DNA from: Trichosphaerium sp. ATCC 40318
Taxonomy: Eukaryota > Discosea > Flabellinia > Trichosidae
Assembly (NCBI GenBank): GCA_038496445.1
Contig: JALMLS010000562.1
Location: 1-64,000 of the forward strand
Direction of reading: 5' to 3'
DNA: 64,000 bases
Part shown: piece after piece, positions 1 through 13,293 of the stretch
Position numbering within the stretch: position 1 is the stretch's first letter
Layout of the letters: each line of letters opens with the position of its first letter
Notes under the pieces: generated by a model
Seen by the model: the letters and a program-made list of their open reading frames with translations, nothing else
What the model was told of the DNA's origin: nothing
Databases searched by the model: none
Translations under genes and position numbers: made by a program

Positions 1-44
1 ACAAACGAAGAAAAGTTTTTCCGCTGAAGGCATTTTCTCTTTTT

Positions 45-3000
45 TTAGTCCGAAGGTAATGCATTGTGTTCTTGTGATTCAGCGGTTAGTCTTTGTCTTC
101 CACTTCTATTATTACGTTTTATAATAGTGGCCTATTGAGTATATTAGTATGGGAAATACAACAGAGTGTTATAAATAGTACAGCTTGTGCTAGATCCCAA
201 CGTGTGATCATGCCTCTCACTCCGTTATATACATCAGTTACTACCAAATGACGCAGTCCCATTGTCCTGAAAACTCTAAATACCCTTGATAGAGAACAAC
301 TCTCTTTAACTTGAAATGGGTTCCTGTGCATATCTAAAAAGTTAAAGTAAGCTAATAGGATTCACTACCAACAGCGATGATAATCGCAGAAGCAAAAAAA
401 CAAAGTTTTTTATCCTCGTAAGGATTTGACTTCGTACAAGGCTTTAGGGTTATCCATGACTCCAGAGAGCTATCTGGAACTTCTATTTCTTTAATGGTGA
501 GGAATCTAGGATAGTCTTCGCTAAAATCAGCCAAATCGATGCTAAACAAAATATCATTACAAATAAGTCACAATTGTGAAAAATTAAATGCTCATAGCTT
601 ACGGTTGATAGTAATTTCTGCGTATGCTCCCTGTGTCAGAAACAAATGCTCCTTTTTTAAGTAGAGTAATAAGCTGAGTCCTCAGAATAATACCCAAGAA
701 TGTATTACCAGCATCAACAACAGGAAATCCATTGTGATCTGTATTTTTTAATACCTTCACAAAAAAAGTCAAACACAGAAAAAGTGGTTGTTACTGTACG
801 CACTTGAATAACATTTTTCACCTTTACAGATTCTTTGAAACAAACAACAGGTGTTGCCATTATATCCTGAGCACGATACTTACGTGTGAAGTACTCAGGT
901 TCCCATTCTAGCAACGGTATATGCTTCAACTCAATATGAATATCATAGAGACCTAGAGAAGGTTTTAGTAATGGGTTTGAAGAGAAAACATTATTTTTGT
1001 AAATGTAACAGTCAAAACCTCAGCAAAACAAAACCATTTTCGTACCTTCATTAAAATAATCACCAACCCATTTAGCAACCTAATAAAGTATTTAGTTTAA
1101 ACCTCCATCAGCAGCACAAAAACAAATTTGGGTTGTTATTGGTGAAAAATTTAGTGTTAAAGATACGCAATTTTAATCAAGTTGATTGAGTATTCATGGT
1201 TTAATAGGTATGTAAAAAAGTTTATAAGTGAATACGAATGTACCATGAGAGTAACCATTATTGGTAAACCGTATGTAATATCATTGGTTGATTCTAGTAA
1301 TATAACACAAAGCGATATAGTCATCCTTTAAAACAGAAGGAGTCAAACACGAGTTTACAACAATAGCCAATTGCACTTACCGCACAACACCTCCCAACAT
1401 TGCAGCTGCACCTATCAGAGCGAAAGTACCTGCCTCAATATCCCAAGTTTCAGGTAAATACTCCTTCAGTATGTTGCCTAAGGTACGACTAATTAGACTC
1501 GAAAAACTGTCATAATATTTCGGTAAATAATGGTAATAAGCCTTCCCATTGAAGCTCCTACTAGAATTGTAGGTACAAATAAACCAGAAGGAACAGAGAC
1601 ACCATAAGTCCACGTTGCAAGGAAAAAATAGAATGCAAAGAAAACTAGCAGAGTAGTTTTACTGTAGGCATCCTCATTGTGAAACAAGCTACGTATGGCA
1701 TCCTATGGGTATTAGTTAGTTTTTGTAGCTATTCTTGCACAACTGCACCTCTTGTGTTGTAAAGAAAATATTAGCCATATCGTTGTAAGTTCCTGGTGGA
1801 CAGTAGAATTCATGTGTATTTGTAGATACGCGACTAGAAAAATAAGTTAGTTACATGCTGGACATGGTCGGTGATTTGTAGTGGACTACAATTCAAGGAG
1901 TTAAACAAGCGTATTACCCGCAATCGTGAAAGTAGTAAGACAACATAAATGAGCACGTGCTTGTTACTGCAGCTACCAAAAGTGCCTTAAGATAATGATT
2001 AGCTAAAAATAAATTGAATGAACTTGAGCTCACCTCTGCGAATTTGAGATAACCTTTTTTAATGTATCGCATACGAAACTGTGTTAGACGTAGATTAATA
2101 ACATTAAACAAAGCTCCACCGAATCCACCGAGTACACCTATATCACAATTATTATTTGATACGTAAATAGTAGAATTGACTAAAATGGAAATCAATGTAC
2201 CGAGTAAGATAAAAAAAGGAAATTGTTGAACTTTATATCCATGATGTTTTTGTGTTGTAAAAGTGCCAAAATCGATCAATCCATTCTGTGATAATGCACC
2301 CCACTTACCAACAACACCTGTTTTTTTAGGTGTAAATATTGTACTCGCAATGACAGGTATTTACTAAATTTGGGTCGTACCGGATAGTAAAAGATTCAAG
2401 GTAAAAGTTGATACCATTGAGCAAAAAAATGTACGCCACGTAAGTGCTTGATTCCAAAAACTAGATCCTTCTTCTAGAGAAAATAACACACCACCAACGG
2501 GTGCCCCAAAAGCCGCTGCTACACCAGCCGCTGCGCCTGTTACAGAATTAGAAAAAATGTCTAAAACTGACTCAAAAACATTACCTCCAGACACAAAATC
2601 ACGTTTTTCTTGATCGATTCGGAAGGATTTGCCCAGCCTAGTATCTATAGGAAATGATGAAGCTTTTCCTTGGCTAACACCACCAGCAATAATTGCTCCT
2701 GAATGGATCATTGGCCCCTTTAAATTTTTCGTTAACAAAATACGAGACGTATTCGTATTCGTTGTGTTAGAAAAAGAGTGTACCTCTTTTCCAACAGCTA
2801 ACCCACCAGCAACTGAAAAAAGAACGCCAACTGCTTTTGCCACAAGAGTTTTAAAGCGAATGACGTTTGGTATTTTAATACCATTCAAATAGCACTAGAA
2901 ATAGCATGTGAGAATACAATACTTAGGCAGAGCGTTTCTCGCTTTTTGGGGTTTGTCCTATTTTCTTTAATTTCTGGGATACCTGAGCCACCTGCAATAG

Positions 3001-3637
3001 GCTCTATGAATGATACAAGAAACGCAGCGACAGATACAAGCGCCATATTAATACCTATTGACAACATTTAGCGAAAACGTCAAAACACGTGATAGTAATA
3101 GATGTACGAACCTACATAAGCAAAAAATGGTAGATACAGACAGTCATCACAATCTACAGCTACTAAAATGAAGTTAATTAGGTTTTGCACGTAGTTATAA
3201 CCCGTACTCTTATTAATAAGGCTAAATTTTACTTTGGCTATCTTTTGTATTATAAAATCGATAAGGAAAGCAACAATTGCTGTTAAAAGACCAACAATGA
3301 ATGCTATTACCCATCGCGCTACAGAAATGTTTCTAAAAGCCTAAGACATGTCAATGACAAATTCAACTTCGCTATTTGTACACTGCGCGTCTTAGTACCA
3401 CGCTTCTTGTCGCTCAGATCATTTTCTATTGGATCGTAGTCCAAAGACTGTAAAAACGTTAATCATTACGTATCTACGCATCACAACCTCGTATTCCTTG
3501 TTGGCGTGCGCATTAATGTGATGGGCGCTTGACTTGTGGAAAGAATGTTGCTGTAGCCTACTTGTAGGTCCAGGGCCCATGGCAAATGGCCCTTGGCCAC
3601 TAATGTCATTAGGTACAATGGTGGCCATTGAATACAC
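45..3637 (-). CDS. ClC-family chloride channel / Cl-/H+ exchanger with C-terminal CBS pair
   Basis: Multi-exon membrane protein that moves chloride, probably in an endomembrane. The N-terminus carries the ClC motif [11 protein letters not shown], obtained by removing a 40-nt intron that starts GTTGTG near 3464. The GSGIPEIK anion-binding motif lies near 2970-3000. GKEGP, which contains the gating glutamate, is rebuilt across the intron at about 2721-2785. The pair EE in [10 protein letters not shown] (about 2455-2480) occupies the proton-glutamate position, which favours an exchanger over a channel. [16 protein letters not shown] follows at about 1545-1600. The cytosolic tail has IPLLEWE, then two CBS segments (about 600-900 and 185-330) including [15 protein letters not shown] take the start at 3637 as the first ATG of the exon and the stop at 45-47 after a last intron at about 126-172. 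The next genes downstream of its start (Arf-like, UMPS) are on the same strand but separate. The family call is secure; some exon edges are not. Confidence 0.9.
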
Positions 3638-3887
3638 TGAATAAGAAACTTGAATTTCAACTGCAAGTCAAACTCCAACAAAACCTTGCGTGCAATTTTT
3701 AAAATTACAGTCGGTTTTGCGTAAATAGAGACGTCATGTTATTCATTTACCGCCTCAATAAAACAACTTTTTTTTATACAAATGTCAATAAGAAATTATC
3801 AACTTGTGCATTCAATGGTTGTTTTTCAATACAACATAAATATTAGTACTAGCTCTTACAGCAATGGTTTGTTAATTGGGTTTTTTT

Positions 3888-4700
3888 TTAGGCGGCTGGA
3901 GTTTCATCACCCTTTTTCTCTTTTAGGTTTAATTTGATCTTATCAGCGAGTTCTTCGAGTGCTTCTCTGATACCTTTTGGGAATTAGGAGGCGAGTCGCA
4001 ATAAAAGAAATTCCACTACGCACCATCGCCAGTTTTAGCTGAGATAGCAGCGCAAATAGCAGTACGCGAGCTAGAGTAACTTTGTACGTCTAGAGCTTCG
4101 CCAATTTCTGAATCTGTTTTTGCGCCATCAATGTCCTGTTTGTTTGCAATGACAAACACAAGAACACCTATCAACGTTAGAAAATACGATTAAAACTCGC
4201 AATAATTTTTTTGCAAAGCGAAAATACGCAATTTACCAACCAAAAAGTCATTTTTTACTCACCTGCAAGGTTAGGGTCTCTCATCGCCTTTGAGAGTTCC
4301 TTTTTCGACTCTTCAAGCCTCTCTTCATCGGCAGCATCTACAACCCAAATGACTGCATCAGGTACGTTGTCCTACGCTACAATTAAGGCGCGCAAAGGAA
4401 GATCTTCACTGGTGCTTTTGTTTCACGCGTACTTGCGAATAATAGTATTTCCAAAGACTTCTGGTACTCTCCTTTCCAGATATGTCCCAAACGTTGAATT
4501 TTACGCCTTTTACTTTCAAGTTGTATATTTTATAGGCCTCTGTTGGTTCCACAGAGATATCCTGCTTCGGGTTCATGTACTTGTGTAAAAATGTGGTCTG
4601 TAAAGCTTGATCAGAAACGATCACTTATTAGGTGCTACATTACCTTTCCAGCACCATCAATGCCAAGAACAAGTATTCTGCTATGTACAGCGCCACCCAT
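3888..4700 (-). CDS. Arf-like (ARL) small GTPase
   Basis: Small GTPase of the Arf/ARL family, expected to act in membrane traffic or ciliary cargo delivery. It begins MGGAVHSRILVLG, so glycine 2 is available for N-myristoylation. The P-loop GIDGAGKT is interrupted by an intron right after GK (about 4590-4642). Switch II reads WDISGKE with the downstream Arf-type W-YYY signature. The G4 motif is IANKQDIDG near 4140, and the C-terminal helix ends in KKGDETPAA. The catalytic glutamine that usually follows DxxG is lysine here, which predicts slow or absent intrinsic GTP hydrolysis. At least three introns are present. It lies between the ClC gene and UMPS, all on the minus strand. The exact ARL subclass cannot be assigned from sequence reading alone. 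Confidence 0.85.
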
Positions 4701-4822
4701 GTTGTTAGTTTGGTAGGTTTTTGTGCAGTAAAAAAACAACGGTCACATAATTTCAAAAACAAAAAAAAACAAGTATATTTTCATCTTCTGACACCCTCTG
4801 TTTTGGTAAAAACACTCACATT

Positions 4823-7142
4823 CTAGTTTACTACATTACAACGTTCTTCGTATGCTTTCCAAGCTGCGTCTTTGTACTTTTCAGCTGCTTTGTCCGGTGC
4901 GTCAGATTGCGTCACTCCTCGCCCAACGATGATGATATCAGCGCCCTGGTTTCTGCACGAAGTTAGATTACACTTTTACGTCGTTTTGGAGTTCTTACAC
5001 TACTATCGATGGAGTCCTGTAGTTTTGACCCATTTTGTCACCCTTCTTCGCTAGGTGCACGCCAGGAGTCATGTTGAGGAAACCCAAGTCGTCCTAGGAA
5101 AGAGTTAATAACGCGACCGGTACACTTTTTATTCGTGAAACGCGATAAAATTATAACGTAAAATTAGTGTATGTCTTACTTGAGTGGAACCAACGCCACT
5201 TTGACAGATAAATCCAATCACAAAATCTTTGTTTTCGCGAGCAGTTGTAAGCGAAACCTCCGCCGTTTTTGTATTAGTATTAGCGTCTTGCGTAGACATA
5301 TGCGCTATGAGCAAACATGCACGATCTGGGAGACCTAAAACAGTGTTAAATTTTGTTTCTTCCCGAAACAGACAAACATAGTAGTATTTGTACCTGGTGT
5401 ATCCTTAAGCGCTGTAATACTCTGGGCACCACTTACTACATGAGCATTGGTTATATCTGCCCAAGAAGAAATTTTGTAAACTCCGCTAGAGTACTATGTG
5501 TCCTTGGTTATTTATCGTACTGGAAAACGGGATATTCCGTACTTGATGTTTTACGGTATTCCCAATATCGGCGAATTTGCGGTCTTCGAATATTAAAAAA
5601 TCGTGCTTAATAGCTAAAGCGCGAAGACTGAGTACAAATTCACGATCGAAATCCTCTATGATATCTACGTGAGTCTTGAGGATAACAATATGCTGTCCAA
5701 TGGATTCCGCAAGAGCCAAAATTTTGGTCTTGTCTGTCAAATCCGCAGCAACGCATAGAGTTGTTTTCTTCGTCTGTGAATGACTTGTAAGCATTACGGA
5801 TTACGTTGGGCTCTGTAAAACGCACCTCCATGAGTTGGAAGAGTCTCTTGGCGACAGCATTTTGTGCTAATGCCACGCGGTCCGAAAAACGAACGTTTCT
5901 TAATACAGACTTGTTTGCGTAAGGCGCAGGAACTTTGTTAGCGCTAAGCCATTCAGTAATTTCTTTAGCTACGACAGTGTCACTATTTTTCAGTAGGAAG
6001 GTAAGTGGTGATTGTACCTTTTTCAGGAGCTAGTTTCTTGTGTTTGATGAGAATAGCTACTACCTCAGAGATTGTACATAATGAGTACAAGTTGATATTT
6101 TTTGCTTTCAAGTGTTGTCTTCCTCCTTGTTCGCGATCAATTACAACCATTGCTTCAGACGCAAGAAGACCCTTTATAAATAAGCTTATTTAAAATGGCT
6201 CGTATTTTGCGCAACCAAATACCTCTGAGTTGAGTAAAGCGGTAGTTTCGAGTACGCTAGCACCACTGGTAACGATATCTTCAACAATAATGCACGTGTC
6301 ACCATTTTTAAAAGTTCCTTCTATTTGCTTTTTCGTTCCGTATGCTTTTTTCTCCTTACGTGTTATAAGCATAGGTAACTTGCATTCTTGGGATATGAGT
6401 GTTGCCAAAGGCAACGCAGTGTATGGAACACCAACGAGTTTAGTGTTTTTCTCTATGCGAACGCGTAAGTTGAAGTGGAAATGTCAAAAATCAATTGGCA
6501 ATAAAATGGAAATAAAAAGAGGTGATTGCGTCGTGTGTTGTCCGTATGATTACAACCAGTACATATCACAACTGCGAACAGTACTGGTGTATGAAATACG
6601 AAGTAGTTTTCTTCTATGCATGCAAATTATTCTCTAGCGATCACAACAATTGCTGACACAAGCCAATATCAGCACTGCGGTGTGTCTGACAATTGGGCAA
6701 ATGTACGCACAGACTTATTTACACTGCAGTGTAGAGCGTTTTGTTGAACAACACAGTGACTCTGGCACCGGTATTTTGAGTTTAGAAATGTTTTTTTAAA
6801 GCGTGTAAACACACTCGTAGATTAATTGTGGGCAAGTGCCAATCTCTTAGTGATTTCTTACCGTCATAGCCCGCCGATTTCTCAACAAAATTATTCCACA
6901 TCAGAGTACATATTTTATGCATCAATGCTGGGTGGCATGGCAATAGGCGTCTTAGTTTGAATAGTCAGCATTTCTCGAAAGAGTTAAAGTTTTTTAAAAC
7001 GTACAAATCTACGCGCTGGTTAGTGGGAAACATGTGCGAAACGCGTACCAATGTAAAATGGGGAAACAACACCACTTTTTAGCACAAACGAGCCAAACTT
7101 TACTGCGCCTACGTTAAACAGTTCAATTAGTGCCTCTTCCAT
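4823..7142 (-). CDS. UMP synthase: orotate phosphoribosyltransferase fused to OMP decarboxylase
   Basis: Bifunctional enzyme for the last two steps of pyrimidine synthesis (orotate to OMP to UMP). The start at 7142 gives [19 protein letters not shown], the typical OPRT beginning, followed by SPFYIDLRLLP after two short introns. [11 protein letters not shown] and the PRPP-binding loop [10 protein letters not shown] lie at about 6280-6440. The OMPDC half follows: [10 protein letters not shown] (about 5640-5690) and the catalytic [13 protein letters not shown] near 5560-5600, with the Lys and Asp of the active site present. The C-terminus is [10 protein letters not shown]...CNVVN. One intron between the first OPRT exons and GVPYTALP seems long (several hundred nt) for this window, so an unread small exon is possible there. 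The order OPRT-OMPDC is that of animals, plants and amoebozoans. It is divergent from the polymerase gene, with only 96 bp between the ATGs. Confidence 0.92.
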
Positions 7143-7238
7143 TGTATATGATGGTTTTGAGATTACACTTAAGAAAAAGTGTTAAGTTTTCTCTACAGCG
7201 ATTGTTTGTTTCTCTGTCCCTCTGGTTTATTCGTTTCG
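7143..7238. promoter_or_regulatory. Short divergent intergenic region (UMPS / DNA polymerase)
   Basis: Only 96 bp separate the start codons of UMP synthase (minus) and the polymerase (plus), so promoter elements for both must sit here or inside transcribed sequence. If translation of the polymerase begins at the upstream in-frame ATG at 7179, the gap is 36 bp. No canonical TATA box was recognised with confidence. Confidence 0.4.
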
Positions 7239-10200
7239 ATGTTGCGATTCGTTAGAGCGAATAAAATCGCTTGCAAGCGAACACGGGCTCCAAATCGAAC
7301 TCATTGGCGTGTTTCTGCTCGTAGACGTTACTGTACTCTACAAGAGGCAAATAACGATGAACCAGTAGCCGAAATTGAGCAGACAAACGAAATAGTTGAA
7401 GAGGTCCAAGACACGTTTGAAAAGGTCTTGGCGCCCGACTTGGAAGGTGTAGAGATACTACCACCTATTGCAGACGACCCAGCTAATGAAATTATTGCCG
7501 ACGCGCCTGTACAGACACATACACCTGTCATTCCAGAACCGTCGCGTAAACCACTAGACATCAAGGCCGCACAAGGTACTTTGAACTCAGAATAAGATAA
7601 CTTCATTTTAACGCTTTTCGCTGTCAGATCAAGTACTTCTAATAGATGGTCTTGGCTTCCTGTGGCGAGCATTTTACGCCAAAACAGGTAAAATTGAGAC
7701 ACCTCAGGGAGAGGACGCAAGAGCTTTTCATGGTTTTATGCAATCATTGTTTAAGCTGCTTAAAGTGTGTCCGTCTGGTTATGTTGGTAAGTTAGTCGCT
7801 GATACTGTGAGACTGGGGTAGTGCTGATACAGATTTTTAGTTGTTTGCTTGGATGCTGGAAGAAAGAGTTTCAGGAATAGGTTGTATCCACCTTACAAGA
7901 AAAATAGGCCACCAAAGCAGCACCTCATACAGAAACAACTTGTTTTTGTCAAGGAAGCACTTCGTGAATTGAATATTGCAGTTGCGTAGTGTTCTTTTTG
8001 TGGACAAAAACTCTTTCTATGAAAATTTGACACATCATTTCATTTTTTCGTTTGACACATTGCATAGTATGTCGAAAAATCAAATTATGAAGCAGATGAT
8101 ATTATTGCTACTATTGCAAAGGAGGCTGTATTTGCCGGAAAGAAGGTAAATTTATATTTGATTTTAATGCATAGTGATCTAAACCTATACAGGTTATTAT
8201 TGCTGGTAAAGACAAGGATCTCATGCAACTTATTGATGAAAAAGTGCAACTATATGACTCTGGAAAATTTTATGGTAACAAATTTTGGTGTTAGATTCAA
8301 GGAAGCTGACTTTATTTAAAGGTCCTGAGGAAGTACGCAATAAATTCGGTGTTGAACCTCAACAGTTACCGGATTTCCATGCACTTGTAGGAGATAGTGC
8401 TGATAACAGTATGTTGTCGTCAATTCAATTAATCTTAATGCGTTTGTTAGTACCTGGAGTACCTTCTATTGGTAAAAAGGGCGCAGCTCAATTAATTTGT
8501 GAGTTTGGAGATCTTGACACCTTGCTGGGTAATCTGGCAGAAGTAAAGGATCCTAAAAAGCGAGAGAGGTAATTAGTTTTTTTAGGATAGTAGAAGAATA
8601 AATTTAATTTATACTCTAGGCTTAAAGAAAATGCTCGTATGTTAGAGCTTTATTATGAACTCGCTCGATTACGTCGTGATATTACCTTACCTGCACTTGA
8701 GAATCTTGTTGCAAATTTTAACGGAGAAGCTGGAAAAAACCATTTCGAGTTTTTCAACTTTAAACATTTTTTCAAGCCTTTGGATATGTTGAATGAAATA
8801 TACAAACAAATACGACCTGTTGAAGATCGCAAAGAAGTCATGCTTCAAGAAGAACTTGATGCTATATATGAAGCCGACGATCTCACAGACGAATCGCCGA
8901 GAGAGTTTGTTGCCATGGAAGTACGTTAATTTTTTTAGTCGCTTCAGCGCCTTGCCCTTATCTCGCTTAGAAAGCAGCTGCGACTGAAGGTCCTTCGTTA
9001 TATCCTACTCTTGATCAAGTGGATCTTTTCCAAGGTGAAAAGACGGAAGGTAAAGCAACACCGGTGTCGGATATGCCAGTACCAGAGAAAAACAAACAGG
9101 TAGCTATCACCTGTGTATATCCTTCAATTAAATATTACTAGCTACCTGATATGCCTCCTGTAAGATCAAATGGTTTCCCACAGGATCATTGGGATATCAT
9201 GCATGACAAACAGTATCAAAAGAGTCTCTTTAAGCGTATTGCTAGAGGTACTGTTTCAAGGTGTTTTTGTTATCATTCTAAAACTATTAACTAGATTGGA
9301 AGCCTGCATACAAAAAAGTGAAGGGAGTAACAATAGTCAATGATAAGAAATCCGCAGAAAGGGTGATAAAGATGCTATATGAGTACAAAGACAGGTAAAT
9401 ACTACGACTATTTACGACTCTGACAATACATAGATATCATGCTTGTGATACTGAGGCAATTGGTTTGGATTTGAAAAAAATGAACGCTGTTGGATCTGGT
9501 GTTGTTTTTGCTGCTTCAATATACCTCGGTAAGTTTACTTTAGTTTCATACATCTGATGATCCTGTTAACTAAGTTGTTAGGACCTGATTTGGACTTTGG
9601 AAATGGACCAAGAATTTTTATTGACAATCTAGACCGCGCTAATGGTACCCTTGAGCTTTTCAAGGATTACTTTGAAGATGAAGAAATCCTTAAAGTGTGG
9701 CACAACTATTCCTTTGATAGGGCAGTTTTGTATAATCATGGTATACTCTGTGAGGTAATGAGGTTCTTTATTGTCTTTTAAAATCTTACGTTTTGTTACA
9801 GGGTTTGGGCGCTGATACTATACATATGGCAAGGTTGTATGATACTTCAAGAGATTCATTTAGTTTGGAGTCTCTTTCAAAGGTTTGTAAAAAATCTTTA
9901 GTGTCAGAAATTCATTACGTTGTTAATAGGATTTACTTGGCTCAAAAGAGCATAAAAGAAGCATGAAAGACCGATTCTCCGAACCTAAGAAGGAAGGATC
10001 AAAGATGATGGTTCTTCCTGAGTTGGATGATTTACAGCGCAACCCAGAAAAAGTAGAAGAATGGATAGGTACGCATTATTTTCTGACAATACGGTCGAAT
10101 TAATATTCTTGTAGACTATTGTACTTTGGATACAGTTGCTACTTGGGAACTTCGAGAGAAACTTGAGGTACTATACGTACCTGCTTAACTCTTGTTCTTA

Positions 10201-12863
10201 CTCAGTTAAAGGGTTTCCTCAGGAAGAGACCTTGGGAAGCAAAATACTTATGGGATGAAGTGCGATCTTAAATTATAAGATTTGATGTCAAAAGTGAATT
10301 TTGACGTTTTTAGAACCCTGTGAACACAAAAACTATGTTTGATTTGTACTTTGATTTATGGAGACCATTTGGTACTTGTTTAACGAATATCGAACGTCGT
10401 GGTGTCAAGGTATGCATGTTATTAACATTGTTTCAGCCAATATTAATTATACGCAATGTAGGTTAATGTAGATTACTTAAAACTCCTTGAACCACTGGCG
10501 GAACAAGATATCAAGAAATACCATGACTTCTTCCGTAGATGGGCTATTAAACACTGTGATGATGCAAAATACATGAATGCTTGTACGAGAACAGCTATTG
10601 GTTGTCCAAACAGTTTACTAAGACTAACCTGTAGCGTCTGATGCACAACTTCAACAACTGCTGTTTGCACCTTGTAACAATAAGAAGAACACTTCATTGA
10701 AACGTGAAGCTGAGAAGACTTTTACTATCATCTTCCAGGATGAAGAATGGGCAGAAATGGAGAAACAAGCTGAGCTTGAAGCTGCTATAGCAGCAAAAGA
10801 AGAAGAAGAGGCTAAAGCTAAAGAGACTGATTTTGAAGAAGTAGAAGAAGATCTTGGTGAAGCTCATGGAGGAGCTATTTCTTCTGATGCTGTTAATGAA
10901 GAAGTAGAACAAGATCTTGAGGATGAAGAGGGTACTGATGTGGATTGGATTCAAGAAGACAAGACACCAAAGAAGAAAAAGAAGAAGAAATCTAAAAAAG
11001 CAAAAGCAAAGGAAGAGGAGTTTGGAGAAGAAGACGTATGAAAAATACTTTGTGATTTAGTACCCTTTTTTGTTCTTTTCTTTTAATGATTTATTAGTTG
11101 TTTGAAGATGAAGAGGCTCCAGAAGAACCACCAAAGAAGAAGAGGAAGAAAGTCAATAAGAAAGAGATTGTCCTCAAAGGCATGGGTTTGCCATACTTTG
11201 TACGTCTTGTTTAAAGAAGTAGCAAGCGTTTAACGTTGTGTGTTAATTTTAGGATGTAACAGCATCAGGGTGGCCAGCTGTTAGTGCAGATGCTTTGCGT
11301 AAGTTGGCAGGTGAACCACCAAACAAGTATGGTGCATTGTTCAGATACCAGAAACTTCGAAGAGGTACACTTTGGTGGCTACGACACTAGTTGTTATACA
11401 CTAACAAATATACTATAGCTGGACAAAATAATGCCATGTATGCTTGTGAAGCTATTAGCGCATTGACTAAGGCATCACAAATTGAAGTTCTCTTGAACAC
11501 TTTTATAAAGCCATTGCAAGGTAAAGCTGTTTAACTTTTTTTTTGTTTGTTAACACGTGTTTTGTATAGTTATTCCAGACGAAAATGGGCGTATTCATGC
11601 ATCATTGAATATCAATACAGAAACTGGACGACTTTCTTGTAGAAAACCTAATCTACAAAATCAACCAGCTTATGACAAAGACACTTACAGGATTCGTTCA
11701 GCATTTACCTGTGAGCCAGGAAACAGTCTTATTGGTACCACCAACATCTTTTTGTTTAATAATTCTGTATTGACCATCGTGTAGTCGCTGATTATGGGCA
11801 ACTGGAATTAAGGCTTCTTGGACACATTACACGATGTGAGAGTATGTTACAGGCATTCAAAGAAGTACGTATAGAAAGCAGCATTGCTTTTGCATCTAGA
11901 TGCTAACAGGTTTTTGTCAAGGGCGGAGATTTTCACTCAAGGACAGCTGTTGGTATGTACCCAGAGATCAAAGAGGCTCTTGATAAAGGAGAGGTACATA
12001 TATCTATGGTGTACGAGATATTCTTCTTACTAATAATAAACTAGGTTCTTTTGGAATGGGATTACGCCAATGGCAATCCTCCAGCTCCACTTGTAAAAGA
12101 AAAATATGCTACTGAAAGGCGACGAGCTAAGATGCTTAACTTTTCTTTGGCGTATGGTAAAACTGTTGTTGGTCTCTCTAAGGATTGGGGAGTCAGTGAG
12201 ACAGAAGCGCAAAAAACGCTTGACGCTTGGTACGAACAACATACGTAGTTGAGCATAAGAAGCTAACACGAGAGTTAAAAATAGGTATCGAGATAGGCCA
12301 GAAGTTAAAAAATGGCAAATGTGGTCCAAGAGGAGAGCAGAGAAGTATGGTTGGACAAGAACGTTGATGGGTCGGTATCGTCCACTTCCTGCAATGTCAG
12401 AAAGAGGAGCCATGCGAGGTCATGCAGAAAGAGCAGCGATTAATACACCTCTTCAGGTAAATCATTTCTTAAGCCATTGTTTTGTTAGTGCACTTCTGAT
12501 GCATTTTAGGGTGGCGCTGCTGATATTATGGTTAAAGCTATGCTGTTGATAGAAGCACATCCGAGACTAAAAGAACTCAAATGGTTACAAGTGATGCAGA
12601 TTCATGATGAAGTAATTCTAGAGGTAAACAAAAAACCAGCCGTAAGAGTAATTATCTAACTTTATTCAAAAAAGGGACCTGAAGAACACCAAGATGAAGC
12701 ACTTGAGGTACTAACGTTTTAAGCTTATTTGGTGTCTTATTGTATACTATAGATTGTAATGGACCTTATGCGTAACCCAGTTCATCCTGGTGATGTCAAA
12801 AAGCCATTGCTTGTTGATCTCGTTGTAGATAGTAATGTTGGTAAAAACTGGTACGAAAAATGA
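7239..12863 (+). CDS. Family A DNA polymerase with 5'-3' exonuclease, 3'-5' exonuclease and polymerase domains; probably organellar
   Basis: Large, heavily split gene encoding a bacterial-like DNA polymerase I. The first roughly 35 residues from ATG 7239 are rich in Arg and Ser and free of acidic residues (MLRFVRANKIACKRT...), consistent with an organelle transit peptide; an in-frame ATG at 7179 would add 20 hydrophobic residues. The 5'-3' exonuclease domain (about 7640-8930) shows LLIDGLGFLWRAFYA, NYEADDIIATIAK and the helix-hairpin-helix VPSIGKKGAAQL. The 3'-5' exonuclease has DTEAIGLD (about 9440) and HNYSFDRAVLYNHG (about 9700). Polymerase motifs are A (ADYGQLELRLLGH, about 11785-11825), B (RRRAKMLNFSLAYGK, about 12120-12165) and C (MQIHDEVILE, about 12597-12624). 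An insertion at about 10700-11190, very rich in Glu and Lys with KKKKKKSKK and PKKKRKK runs, splits the thumb/palm region. Polymerase identity is certain; localisation is inferred. Confidence 0.92.
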
Positions 12864-13293
12864 AGTCTTTAAGTTGTTTTTTTTGCTAAGCTACAACTTG
12901 TGTTTTCTGACTTTTTTGTAAAGGTATGAAGCCAAGTAAGTATCTCGATTCATTTTTTATTTTGGGAATGGAGGGCATGTATAATAAAAAACTGGTTGGA
13001 AGAACAATTCGAATGAAGTCTGAGAACATATTATGTAATATTTGTTGAACCAGTTGCATTTTGTTTGAGAAATATTGACGTCAGAAATGATGATCAACCT
13101 ACGGTTTGCCGTTAAGGTAGAAACATTATCAAACATCAGCAGGATGTTTTACATTAATAGTATTAACTCGTTTCTCTGAAGAGTTCCAGCAATTCTCCTG
13201 TTTCGTACCGTTTTGTGAACTTTAAGTCACCTCAAGATAATAAAGTCATCATTCTGACGATCCAACTTGTTCAAAGACTGGTTTAGTAGTGTC
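12864..13293. other. Intergenic stretch, no gene recognised
   Basis: AT-rich interval between the polymerase stop and the chromodomain gene start, both on the plus strand. A short open frame beginning at about 12927 has no recognisable motif. I see no RNA gene or repeat here; it should contain the polymerase 3' end and the next promoter. Confidence 0.5.

Noticed and set aside
3443-3464. A 22-nt intron in the ClC gene
   Set aside because: A donor 18 nt upstream (GTTGTG) gives a 40-nt intron and the conserved YESLDY join, which fits the family and the local intron size much better.
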